Positions 36,185-46,680 of a DNA stretch of 64,000 bases are shown here, one piece after another (the first letter of the stretch is position 1; each line of letters starts with the position of its first letter). Both the position numbers and the translations under genes were made by a program. This DNA is from Benincasa hispida (lineage: Eukaryota > Streptophyta > Magnoliopsida > Cucurbitales > Cucurbitaceae), in NCBI RefSeq assembly GCF_009727055.1, contig NC_052350.1:389569-453568 (forward strand), given 5' to 3'. The notes below the pieces were generated by a model, which worked only from the letters and a program-made list of their open reading frames with translations, was not told the DNA's origin and did no database searches.

Positions 36185-37580
36185 ATCTCCCACTTGTTCA
36201 AAGCTAGAGAAACAAATTAAAATACAATAAAAGACGAGTGGAAAAGTAAATTATCAATATACAATATAAAGTAAAGTATCAATATACAATACAATAAACC
36301 AGGGCATTATATATCCAATAAAATCTCCCACTTGCCCTAGCTTAGGTGACTCATATCTCATAGACCCAGACCCTCTAGATGACCTTAAAAAACTTTAGCC
36401 GTGAAAGCTTTTGTAAATGGATCAACAATATTATTCTTCGAGGCAATCTTTATGACGATCACATCTCTCTGTTGCACAATCTCTTTAATAAGATGATACT
36501 TGCGCTCTATATGCTATCCATGTTTATGGCTACGTAAACTTCTAGAGTTTGCCATAGCACCATTGTTATCACAATAAAGTGTGATAAGCAAGAACATATT
36601 TGGAACAACTTCCAAATCTGAGAGAAATTTTATGAGTCAGGTGGCTTCTTTAGTAGCTTCACAGACAGCTACATACTCAGCCTCCATGGTGGAATCCGCA
36701 ATACACCCTTGTTTAATGTTAACCATTCCATAGCTCATCCATTTAGAGTTAACACTAATTCTTATGTGGATTTCCTTGAATCCTTATTAGTTTGAAAATC
36801 AGAGTCAGTGTATCTAGTAAGGATCAAATCGTTAGCACCATACACAAGCATATAGTTTCTCATTCTCCTAAGATACTTGAGAATAACTTTAACTGTTGTC
36901 TAGTGATCAAATCCTAGATTGGATTGATATCTATCGAATCACTACGTGGCAGATGTCGGGTCTAGTACACAACGTGGCATACATAAGGCTATCGACTACA
37001 TATGCATAAGGAATACATCTCATTTACTCAACTTCTGTTCCTTAGACAAGATAATTCCATGCTTGAAAGGTAACAAACCCTTCTTGGAATTTTAGATCGA
37101 ATATCTGACAAGCATTTTGTCAATATAGGATGACTGAGACAAGGCTAGTGATTTGTTCTTTTGATCCCTTATAATTTGGATCCCTAGAACAAATAGTGCT
37201 TCACCCAAATCTTTCATTTAGAATTGAGAAGCTAGTCATTCTTTAATGGTAATCAAGTAACCTACATCATTCCCAATGAGTAGGATATCATTTACATACA
37301 ACACAAGAAAAACTACTGAATTGTTGATGATCTTCTTGTAAACACAAGGCTCATGAATATTTTGATCAAAGCCATAAGATTTGACTACAATATCAAACCT
37401 TATATTCCAAGATCAAGATGCTTGTTCAATCCATAAATGGACCGATTAAGCTTGCAAACCTTTTGCTCTTGACCTTGTTCAATGAATCCCTCTAGTTGGA
37501 TCATATAGATGGTTTCGTCAAGATTTCCATTCAAAAAGGTAGTCTTAACATCCATTTGTCATATCTCATAGTCATAATAT
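36185..37580 (-). pseudogene. Copia A RNase H and reverse transcriptase (3' part), degenerate
   Basis: The minus strand encodes the end of a Ty1/Copia polyprotein. The RNase H region is around 36360-36800 (an EAEYVA-type motif is readable near 36660-36690). The RT region is around 36830-37580, with the catalytic box at about 37280-37310 reading YVND in place of the usual YVDD. Numerous stops. The coding region is cut at 37580 by the CACTA element, resumes at 42071 for 62 bases and resumes again at 58212. Sequence is close to Copia B pol at 44180-45420. Confidence 0.75.
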
Positions 37581-37599
37581 CACTAGAAGAAATTCGGAC

Positions 37600-37735
37600 T
37601 TCAATGTCAGTTGAAAATAGTATTATCAGATGTATTATGTCGGTTGAAAAAAACGGATCTTCAATGTCGGTTGAAAACCGACATTGAAAATGGCCTACAA
37701 TGTCGGTTTAAAACTGACATTGAAGGCCTCCCATT
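37600..37735. repeat. CACTA left subterminal repeats
   Basis: Four to five copies of AATGTCGGTTGAAAA and its inverse (ACCGACATTGAA, with variants) lie just inside the left terminal inverted repeat, several as small palindromes. In CACTA elements such subterminal motifs bind the element's accessory protein. Confidence 0.8.
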
Positions 37736-37909
37736 ATTTTTTTTTTATTTTATCAAAATTTTCATTTCTCTCTCGCGCGCATGAAGGCCTACATTTTCAT
37801 TTCTCTCAGCTCTCTCACTTTACCAAAACTCAAACTCAAACCCTTGATCGGCTGGTCTCACCTACCCAAAAAAACTCTCTCCTCTCTCAGTAGCTGTTGG
37901 TCGGCAGTT

Positions 37910-38185
37910 TGCCTTCAGGTGGGGTTGTCTTCACTATTGCCTTCAGGTTTCAGGTGAGCTTGGCGTTGTCTGATTTTAGGTGGGCTATCGTTGGTTGTCC
38001 GGAGCTGGTCGTGTGGGTTGTGTGTCCGATTTCAGGTGAGCTTGACGTTGTATGATTTCAGGAGGGTTATCGTTGGTTATCCGGAGCTGGTCGCGTGGGT
38101 TTCTTTTGGTGGGTGTCCGTTGGGTTTCTTTCGGTGGGTGTCCGGCGGACTATCGTTGATTGTCCGGAGATCTATTTCAATCTTC
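37910..38185 (+). repeat. GT/G-rich direct repeats inside the CACTA 5' region
   Basis: The phrases GGTTGTCCGGAGCTGGTCG and CAGGTGAGCTTG(A/G)CGTTGT occur twice at about 80-bp offset, with a shorter GGTGGGTGTCCG(T/G) pair after them. The tract is notably G-rich within an AT-rich neighbourhood. It may derive from a captured fragment or from the element's leader. Confidence 0.65.
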
Positions 38186-39721
38186 GATCTCTGGGTTAGA
38201 TCCGTTCAAAGGTGAAATTTTCTTTGTTCCCACTCCATATTTCAATCTTCGATCTTCAAGATACATTTTATTACCCTATTTCATGTCGTAGTGTTCTCTA
38301 CAAGTACGAAGATAGGCCCAATATTCTAATAAAATGATGAAAGTCAAATATCATAGAATGGTAGGGGTATTTTTGATAAAATGAGTAGAGGATAATAAAG
38401 AAGGAAATAGCGTGGGGTTAGAGAGTTGGTGTGGTATTGTAAAATTGTAATTGTATTGTTTTGTTTGGTTGAGTTTTCAATGAATCAGTGTTGTAATTAG
38501 CAAGTTGATTGTTTATTTATAATTATGCAAGTTGTACTGAACATTTGCACCCTTTGTTTATAATTATGAAGTATGGAAAAAAAAAACACACACACACACA
38601 CCCTTTGTACTCATCGATGTGTAACTAATTTGTTGTAAAACACATCAAGAGAGTATCGAACATGATCATAATAATTGGCATCAAGATGTGAATACAAAGA
38701 TAAAATATATCAAGCGAGCATGTTAATAATTTTAATACTACACTTTGAAATGCTAGAGCAAAGCTATATTTTAGAAAGTTTGCAGCAAGGAAGAAACATA
38801 TCAGATTTCACGTTGGATTAAGTACAAATAATATAAGGAAGAAAGAGAAGGGGAAAAAAACTGTAGTTCCCTTCCAACTCACTTGTTACATTTTGAAATC
38901 CTTTGAAGAATTGACATTAGGCAGGTAAAACTAAATAAAAGAGAACCCTAAATTTTAATGGGAGGTAAAACAGAGAAGATGATGGATGAATAAGGTTTTA
39001 AGAAAGGAATATACATGATTGACATTGGGCAGAATGATCTATTAGTTACCCTTTATGCATCAAATTTAACCTATGAACCAGTTGCCCAAAAAATCCCTTC
39101 TTTTCTTGCACAGATCAAGCTGGCCATTCAGGTTTTAATATGAGGCTTTTTCCTCTTTCCCCCTCTTCCTAATTATCAACACTCCTACAATAAAATATCC
39201 ATGTGGAAGTTTTGTTAAAGATTAAAAGTGATCATAGGAACGTAGGGAAAAATAAAATATCGACTAAATCTTAAAGATTAAAAGTATAATTAATTTCGAA
39301 AAAAATAGACATTAGAGGTTTTCCATGTCCATGTGGAAGTTTTGTTATTTCGACCTTCTTAGTTTTTATATTTTGCGTAATCGATACATATCTTTGTACT
39401 TGATTTCGGGGTGTGAGATTCTCAATTTTTATTGTTTTTATGTTATTTAAATTGTGTATAGAATTTATATGCAAATGAAGGGAGAAAATTTTGGATACAC
39501 AAACAGGACCATTAGGTTGTTCTCCAAAAGAGTTGGCATTGCATCCCCACAGCCCCAAGGATGTTGACCAAAAAAGAAAGAGAAGACAACTTTAGAAAAT
39601 TTAATATCCAAAAACAAAGACAAGATTGTTACATTTTGAAACTTAGAGATCATTTTGGCCCTAAACTTTGAGATCTAATAGTATAGTTCACTTGGTGTTT
39701 AAGCTTTCAATTATAATGGTT
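38186..39721. other. Non-coding interior of the CACTA element
   Basis: AT-rich with a (CA)n run at about 38587-38602. No domain. The last stretch before 39722 does not encode the N-terminal end of the transposase domain that begins right after the adapter, so continuity with what follows is doubtful. Confidence 0.5.
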
Positions 39722-39759
39722 CTGTCTCTTATACACATCTAGATGTGTATAAGAGACAG
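39722..39759. other. Sequencing artefact: back-to-back Tn5 mosaic ends (Nextera mate-pair junction adapter)
   Basis: Positions 39722-39740 read CTGTCTCTTATACACATCT, the 19-bp Tn5 mosaic end. Positions 39741-39759 are its exact reverse complement. This 38-bp palindrome is the circularisation junction of the Nextera mate-pair kit. A plant genome would not be expected to carry it. The sequences left and right of it may come from places kilobases apart. Confidence 0.95.
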
Positions 39760-40600
39760 GGGTTGAGATGTTTATTAAAAATGGTCTACAACATTCAATA
39801 TACCGAATGTCATGAGTTGTCCATGTTTGAAGTGTGTTAATTCAAAGACTCTAGATGTGAACAAAATAAGAGAACACTTATTTTTTAATGGTATAGATCA
39901 AAGTTATCAGATATGGGTTTTTTCATAGTTAATCATTACCGATTAAGAGAAACAATGAAAATGTGTCTACTAGTGAAAGAGACGAAGTTGATGAGGATGA
40001 TGTTGATGATGACATAATTGGAATGTTTGAGGCTCATACAATAACTATTTTAGTGGAAAATTCGATAATTTTGAAGAATTATTAGATGATGCGAAGAAAC
40101 CATTGTACCCAAATTGTAAAACTTTTTCCAACATTGGTAAAGTTATATAATTTAAAAGCTAAATTTGGATGGAGCGATAAGAGTTTCACTGAGTTGTTAG
40201 AATTAATTCATGACATATTACCTAGTCCTAATGAAATTCCAACTTCTACTTATGAAGCAAAAAAGATGTTGGGTACTCTTGGAATGAAGTACGAGAAGAT
40301 TCATTGCATGTAGAAATGATTGTTACTTGTTTAGAAAAGAACTCTCTAATGCAAATGTATGCCCCATTTGTGGTACGTCAAGATGGAAGCTTAAAAAAAA
40401 TTTAAACGAAAGGGCTAAGAATATCCTAGCAAAAGTCATGTGATATTTCCCCCCAATTCCAATATTTGAAAGAATGTTTCGAAGTAAAGAAACAACAAGT
40501 TTATTAACGTGACATGCTAAAAAAAAGAAACAGATGGTTTACTAAAACATCCCAAACATGCCATATCGTGGAAAAAAATAGACAATTTGTGGCCAGAGTT
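39760..40600 (+). pseudogene. TNP2-like CACTA transposase remnant (N-terminal third)
   Basis: Directly after the adapter the translation shows the transposase-associated zinc-binding region (a CPCLKC-like pattern, then REHLFFNGIDQSYQIW). Next comes the open segment 40086-40313 (LYNLKAKFGWSDKSFTELL, then STYEAKKMLGTLGMKYEKIH) and, in shifted frames, VCPICGTSRWK and FPPIPIFERMF. This is the order found in En/Spm TNP2 proteins. Frameshifts and stops are frequent, the first residues are missing at the adapter, and the catalytic two-thirds is absent after about 40600. Confidence 0.8.
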
Positions 40601-40639
40601 TGGGTATACTTTGTTTCATGTTGATAAATAATAACTTTT

Positions 40640-41480
40640 ACTTTGTTTAAGTATCTTTGGGATGAATGTGGTCATGATATTACGAAGAAGTTTTTTATAA
40701 TTGATCAAGCAAGAATATCGCCACATGTGAAGTCTTAAGATATCCGATCCAAAAATTTAGCCAATCAACTAGAATTGGCTAATTTAGACCAATTAGTCCT
40801 CATTCCATATAACACAGGGTAAATAGATACAAGTTCTTAAGTTATTTTTAATTTGCATTATACACATACTAATATTTCAAAATTGTTATTTATTATAGTT
40901 ATCATTGGATATTGATTGTAATCAATCTATAATAAAATTGTGTTTATGTTTTGGATTCTCTTCGAAGCAAGGTTCAAGAGGATTTTCATGGAGTTATAAA
41001 TATGTAAGTGTAATTGAACTTTTTTAGCTCTTAATTGAAGTATTTATGTTTAAATAATGTTTTTAAACTATTTAGTAGATTGAAAACATGGCAAGCTAAG
41101 CACGATCTCCAACACTATCGGTCTTCTCCAAAATGGAAACCTGTAAAGGTAAATTTGTATTCATTTTTTAACAATTTATGTTCATTCGACTTCTTTATAA
41201 TAATTCAACAATTGTTTTCAACTTCTTTATATGCAGTGCCCTTGTCAATTAGATTCTGTAGGATGCGGGTACTATGTACAAAAGTATATACAAGAAATAG
41301 TGTATAATCCTACTACTCCCATTACTAGCCTCATACGTAAATTATTTATTTTTTATATAGTGCTAGCTTTAATTTAATAAATGGACGTAAACTTATGTTG
41401 AATTTATCTTCTTTTTTTTTCCTTTTTGTAGTTCAATACAAAAGATGCATATACGCAAGGAGAGATCGATGTAATTCGGA
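40640..41480 (+). pseudogene. Ulp1/C48-type cysteine peptidase remnant in the CACTA element
   Basis: Split and shifted reading frames show LWDECGHDITKKFF, then ANLDQLVLIPYNTG followed by a HW pair (catalytic His region), WQAKHDLQHYR, CPCQLDSVGCGYYVQKYI (catalytic Gln and Cys region) and NTKDAYTQGEIDVI. GT-AG-like gaps between them suggest the original gene had introns. Ulp1-like SUMO peptidase genes are known passengers of plant CACTA elements. The copy begins mid-domain after the truncated transposase and has stops, so it is not functional. Confidence 0.7.
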
Positions 41481-41870
41481 CATAATGAGCTGTTTTTGTT
41501 GGCCGATTTGTGTAAAGAATGTATTCTTAATTTTTTGTCTCAATAGAATGTAAATGCTAGCTTAGAATGAATGTAAATTTATCTAACCATGATCTTTGTG
41601 AATGGAATTAGTACTAATATGATATTTGTGAATGAGAGAAATGATGGCTTGGTGTAAGTATTCTATGAAAGTCTGGTTCTGGTATTGTGATTCTTGTTTG
41701 TGGATAAATTCATAGTTGGAAGATAAATATTGATGAGCTCGCCATACAAATTTGTTTATATTCTTTAATATAAAACAATGACGGACATTTCCTGACCCGA
41801 TTGAGGACATATAATGTCATTTTTAACTTATTTGACCAAAAAAATGGATTCGACAATGGAATTTAAAAAA
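41481..41870. other. CACTA 3' non-coding interior
   Basis: AT-rich sequence between the peptidase remnant and the right subterminal repeats. A 75-residue minus-strand frame at 41583-41810 has no recognised domain. Confidence 0.4.
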
Positions 41871-41879
41871 AATGGACAG

Positions 41880-42055
41880 ATTAAGGCTTCAATGTCGGTT
41901 AAGAATTAAAAAAAAAAGCTTTAATGTCAATTGCAACCGACATTGAAAGTCTTTAATGCCGGTTGCAACCGACATTGAAGGCTGCAATATTGGTGTTGTT
42001 GAAGGCCTTTAATAACACTATCTTTAATGTCGATTGCCAACCGACATTAAAGTCC
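41880..42055. repeat. CACTA right subterminal repeats
   Basis: Several copies of TTCAATGTCGGTT, GCAACCGACATTGAA and variants in both orientations, mirroring those at the left end of the element. Confidence 0.8.
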
Positions 42056-42070
42056 AAATTTCTTCTAGTG

Positions 42071-42132
42071 TATGTGGCAATAGATAAAAGAATCCGGATA
42101 GACTTAATCATAGCAACAAGTGAGAAAGTTTC
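42071..42132 (-). pseudogene. Copia A reverse transcriptase fragment stranded between two insertions
   Basis: These 62 bases match the Copia B pol sequence around 45390-45440 (TATGTGGCAATAGATAA, then GACTTAATCATAGCAAC). They are the continuation of Copia A between the CACTA element and Copia B. The last five bases (GTTTC) correspond to ATTTC at 58212-58216 beyond Copia B. Confidence 0.75.
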
Positions 42133-42707
42133 TGAAGGATCCCGTAACGGTCCTTGAGCAAAAACATGAGATCAGACCAAATAACCAAAATTTCAAGAAC
42201 ATAAATTTTATCGCAAGAACATACAAATTATGCGTTTAAAAGAAATTACAGCATGCATTAAATCAAAGATTAAATAAAAGCAAAAGGGTTTAAGAAACTT
42301 TACCTTTGAAGAACACTTCTTCACAAAATTTCTTCTCTGAATCTTGTCACGAACAACCTCAAACTCTTTAGCCTTATATGAGGACACCACGATGAAAGAA
42401 TCCTCTGTATTATCTGGATGAGAATCTAGGAGTTTTCTGGGCTCTGGCTATTTTGGAAAAAGAGAGATTTGAGAGTATTGAGAGGAAGAGATATGTTCCA
42501 ATTTTCTCACAAAACCCTTCTATGTTTTACACTCTCTTGTAAAAACCACACACTCAGGAAGAAGAAGAATAACCTACTTCCTTACTTTCCCACTACCACA
42601 TTTTTTAGAGAAAAGAGGGGAAGAAAGTTACAACTCCCTCCAAAAAATATTTTTAAAATAAAATAAAGTTAATTAATTTATTTTCATCAATCAAGTAACT
42701 ACCTCAT

Positions 42708-42758
42708 CATATATATATATATATACATACATACATATACACACACACACATATATTA
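42708..42758. repeat. (AT)n(ACAT)n(AC)n compound microsatellite
   Basis: Alternating AT units, then ACAT units, then AC units, inside the Copia B 3' LTR in the part missing from the 5' LTR. A similar CA/CG-rich run sits at 43443-43466 next to the N run. Confidence 0.85.
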
Positions 42759-43466
42759 AACAATATATTATATCAAATATAACATAAAAAAATTCTATAT
42801 TGTATCAAATACAATATAACCTATAGTTTCTATTCTCTCAACAATGACATCTAATATAAATCTCATTTATATTAAATTTAATTATATGAATGAAATTCAT
42901 ATAATTAATATTTGAATCATATTCTATTATAATGAATCATATACATTATAGTAATTATATCATACATAATTAGATTAAATTAATTATATCACATATAATT
43001 AATTCCCTCGATTAATTTGAATAATTCAAATTAATTCAAAAGTTGATTCTCATTAATTCCCCTTGAGCTATAGAGGAGACCTGATGGATCTATAGCTTGA
43101 AGCTCAAATTGTACGTGAATAATTAATTAAACTTCTTTAATTAAATTATTTAAATTATTCACCACCCGTTAACTGTCGGGCATCCCACTAAAGACCGACA
43201 ACACTTTTCGCACTATAGATATATTTCTGTGTCCATTGGATATAATCAGTCAATAGTACGATGACCCTTCACAAATTGCTCATAAGTACAGTTAGGCCAA
43301 AATTATCGTTTTACCTCTGTAGTTACATCTAACTTCTTAAGTACCACTGATCCTTCTAATGAACAATAAATCATAGTCCAACTATGATCAAACCCTTCTC
43401 GGGCCAGGAGAGGGTGTGGCGCCACATTGTCCTTTATCATATATATACACCCACACACACGCGCAT

Positions 43467-43476
43467 NNNNNNNNNN
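43467..43476. other. Assembly gap (10 N)
   Basis: Ten ambiguous bases in the Copia B 3' LTR, placed right after a CACA/CGCG microsatellite. The run of exactly ten Ns is a placeholder, so the true gap size is not known. It falls where the two LTRs stop matching. Confidence 0.99.
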
Positions 43477-44021
43477 CCCTCCCATTAATTTAAAAATCAA
43501 AATTAAAACAAAAAATAAATCAATTTAAATTTAAATTAAACTGTTATATATATATATATATAATCTATGGTCATCATGGTTAAATGAAAGTCTCAATTAT
43601 GAACAATGTTATATTATAAGACTAAACATTTCGTGGTCCAGTCTTAGACAAACTCTTTTGTATAGAATATCCCTACTCACATGTCTCCACATGAATGATC
43701 AAGATTAAATCATTTGTAGCACTTTACAATAATTGCAACATCTACAAAGCGTGCTCTACTCATAGTGTCACCAGGATAAGGTATCCAGCCTTATCCATCT
43801 ACTATAGATTATTTAGGTTATCATTTAAACATGATCCACATGTACATCTCTACATACATGTTTAAGCTACAGAGATAACCTTAGATGTTAGTTTATTGGT
43901 TTGTGGTTAATGCAACTAATTTTGAAATAAAACATCACATATTTTATTACATAATAAAATGTTTGTACATTACAATTACAAATTATAGGATCCTATGAGA
44001 TTTAGAGCATCAACCCCAACA

Positions 44022-44680
44022 ATCTCCTACTTGAACTAAAGCTAGTGGGGCGTACAGTGTAAAAGTCATACTAAATACAAAGTACACAAAACAATAAACT
44101 AGGGCATAACACACCCAGTACAAATCTCCCACTTACTTTAGTCTAAACGCAACTTATCTCATAGACCCATACTCTGCAGATGACCCTTAAACAACTTAGT
44201 TGTGAGGGCCTTTGTAAGGGGATCAGAAACATTCTGCTCCAAAGCTATCTACCTGATGATCACGTCTCCTCGATGCACAATCTCTCGGATGAGATGATAC
44301 TTCTGCTCTATATGCTTTCCGCGTTCGTAACTCCGAAGCTCTCGAGAATTAGCCACAACACCGCTATTATCACAATAAAGAGGGATAGACTTTAACATGT
44401 CTGGAACAACTTCCAATCAGTCAGAAACTTCCTAAGCAAAACAAATTCCTTAGTAGCTTCACAAGCCGCTACATACTCAGCTTCCGTAGTGGAGTTAACA
44501 ATGCACCCTTGCTTGGTGCTTCTCCAGACTAATGCCCCTCCGTTAAGAGTGAATATTGATCTCAATGTAGATTTTCTAGAATCATTATTAGTCTGAAAAT
44601 CAAAGTCCATGTATCCTATAAAGATTAGATCCTTATAATCATATACAAGCATATAGTCCCTTGTCCTTCGTAGAAACTTG
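44022..44680 (-). pseudogene. Copia B polypurine tract and RNase H remnant
   Basis: The minus strand reads CAAGTAGGAGATTG at the LTR border (polypurine tract). The open segment 44392-44652 is Copia RNase H, with GYMDFDFQTNNDSRKSTL, GGALVWRSTKQG and STTEAEYVAACEATKE visible. The Asp of the first catalytic position lies in a changed context (MDFD instead of the common TDSD). The tail towards 44180 is out of frame. Confidence 0.75.
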
Positions 44681-44689
44681 AGGATATTA

Positions 44690-45460
44690 TTAACGGTAGT
44701 CTAGTGATCATATCCTGGATTAGACTGATAACTACTGACTATCCCCACTGCATAGTAGATGTTAGGTATAGTACATAACATGGCATACATCGGCTGTTGG
44801 GATCTGTATCATTTCCTTAACCTCTTGAGGTGTTTTAAGATATTGTTCCTTAGACAAGATAACTCTATGCCTGAAAGGTAGTAAACCTTTCTTGGAGTTC
44901 TGCATTAAATACTTGACAAGCATTTGTTAATGTAAAATGCTTGAGATAGAGCTAGCATTTTGTTTTTTCGATCTCTAAAGATCTGAATTCCCAGAAAAAA
45001 CTAAGCATTTCTCAAATCTTTCATTTGGAATTGGGTTGCTAGCCAGTTCTTAACTTCAGTCAGTAGACCTACATCATTCCCAATGAGTAGGATATCGTCT
45101 ATATACAACACTAGGAAAGCAACTGAACTATTCATGATCCTCTTGTATACATAAGGCTCATCAACATTCTAGTCAAAGTTATAAGATTTGATTGCAGTAT
45201 CAAACCTTATATTCCAAGATCGAGAAGCTTGCTTCAGTCCATAAATGGACCGATTAAGCTTACAAACCTTTTGCTCTTGACCTTGGGTTATGAATCCTTC
45301 GGGCTGCTTCATATAAATGGTCTCCTCAAGATTGCCATTTAGAAAGCAGTCTTGATGTACGTTTGCCAAATCTCATAGTCAAAATATGAGGCAATGGACA
45401 TGAGGATTTGAATAGACTTAAGCATGGCAACAGGTGAGAAAGTCTTTCATAGTCTACTCC
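44690..45460 (-). pseudogene. Copia B reverse transcriptase, degenerate
   Basis: The region 45169-45369 encodes the RT fingers (AFLNG-like DCFLNGNLEETIYMKQPEGF and SIYGLKQASRSWN). The catalytic YIDDILLIG box is intact at about 45083-45112. Frameshifts separate the parts. In the family it copies element RNA into DNA in cytoplasmic particles; this copy cannot make a full enzyme. Confidence 0.8.
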
Positions 45461-45915
45461 ATCAACTTGGGTATTAACCCTTTGCCACTAGTCTAGCCTT
45501 GAAGGTTTGCACCTTCCCATCAACACCTCGTTTCCTCTTGTAGATCCATTTGTAACCTATAAGTTTAACCCCATCAGGTAGTTCTACAAGATCTCTAACT
45601 GAATTGAAGGACATCGACTCCATTTCGGGATCCATAACTTTGATCCACTCATCTTTGTCAATTCCTCCATTGTCTTTCTTGTAAGACTATGGATCCTTAA
45701 TATCTTCGTCAGCTACTATAGCTAGGATTTCTATTAAACCTATATAATATGCAGGTGGATACGCAACCCTCTCACTGTGTCAAGGTTTCTTCAACACTTG
45801 AGGTGGATTTGACCGATCGAATGATCCAACTTTAACAACTCTTGTTGAGGTGTTGGGTTCTTCAACAACTCTTATTGAAGGTTTAGTAGTTTCTTTGGAA
45901 AGTTCATTCAACACA
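45461..45915 (-). pseudogene. Copia B integrase-RT linker region
   Basis: Broken coding region between integrase and RT, matching Copia A at about 58217-58690 (shared phrases such as CAACAACTCTTGTTGAAG and ATCCACTCATCTTTGTCA). It has stops in every frame and no catalytic motif. The short plus-strand frame in it (45850-46044) is an antisense shadow. Confidence 0.6.
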
Positions 45916-46680
45916 ACTCTACTGCAGGGCGTGTGCTCCCTTATGTGGTATTCTTCCAAAAAAAGTAGTATTTGTCAATACAAACACTTTATTTTCCTTA
46001 GGGTCGAAGAAGAAACCACCTATTGTTCCTTTGGGGTAGCCTAACAATAGGCATAGTTTTGAATGAGGTTCTAGTTTCTTAGGATTTGCCTTAAATACAT
46101 GTGCTGGGCAACCCCAGATTCTGAAATGACGTAAATTAGTTTTACAACCATTCCATAACTCCAAAGGTGTTCTGGTAACACTCTTGGATGGAACGTAGTT
46201 CAAAATATACGCTATAGTTTCTACTGCATAACCCAAAACGAGTCAGGTAAGGAAGCGTAACTCATCATAGATCAAACCATGTCTAGCAAGGTTCGATTTC
46301 CCCTTTTGGATATACCATTCTACTGAGGTGTACCAGGTGTTGAGAGTTGGGATACAATTACATGTTCTATCAAATAATTTTGGAACGTCAGATCCATAAA
46401 CTCTCCACCTCGATTAGATCAAAATGTCTTAATAGTTCTATTTAATGCATTTTAAACTTCAACCTTAAATATTTTGAACTTTCAAAAGATTCATACTTAT
46501 ATTGCATTAAATAAGCATACCCATATCTTGAATAATCATCAGTAAAAGTGATGAAATATTCAAAACCTCCCTTTGCTTTAACATTGATCGTACTATAGAG
46601 GTTTGAATGTACCAGCTCTAGAGGTTTTCTGGCCCTGTGACCTTTTAGTCATTTGCCTTCAAGGCATGACTCACACACAG
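45916..46680 (-). pseudogene. Copia B integrase, degenerate
   Basis: The open segment 45919-46236 is the C-terminal part of a Copia integrase with its GKTPYELW-like box (RTPLELWNG), WGCPAHVF and a retroviral-like KLCLLLGYPKGTIGG stretch. The catalytic core lies around 46240-46640 in broken frames. It normally inserts the cDNA with a 5-bp target duplication. Confidence 0.75.

Larger units (their letters stand above)
37581..42070 (+). mobile_element. CACTA (En/Spm-type) DNA transposon, defective, 4.49 kb
   Basis: Starts CACTAGAAGAAATTCGGAC and ends with the near-exact inverse (GTCCAAATTTCTTCTAGTG). It is flanked by a 3-bp TAT duplication (37578-37580, 42071-42073), the class hallmark. The terminal inverted repeat is about 33 bp with few mismatches. 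Subterminal arrays of an AATGTCGGTTG...CAACCGACATT motif lie at both ends. Inside are remnants of a TNP2 transposase and an Ulp1-type cysteine peptidase, both broken. It interrupts the Copia A reverse transcriptase. The internal sequence holds an adapter artefact at 39722-39759, so the true length is uncertain. Confidence 0.9.
42133..44021 (-). repeat. Copia B 3' LTR (1889 bp in this assembly)
   Basis: Starts TGAAGGATCCCG and ends CCCCAACA. It shares long matching stretches with the 5' LTR: 42133-42480 with 53055-53412, 43225-43437 with 53410-53625, and 43570-44021 with 53860-54134 plus 58046-58211. Two parts do not match: about 745 bp at 42480-43225 are absent from the other LTR, and the stretch around the N run replaces about 240 bp present there. 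Confidence 0.8.

Noticed and set aside
36185..37580. Possibility that Copia A fragments are separate solo insertions
   Set aside because: The pieces at 36185-37580, 42071-42132 and 58212-59195 are collinear with one Copia pol, and the breaks coincide with insertions carrying target duplications.
39722..39759. Natural bacterial Tn5-type insertion
   Set aside because: No IS50 or transposase sequence; only the engineered 19-bp mosaic end in a back-to-back pair, which is the library adapter.
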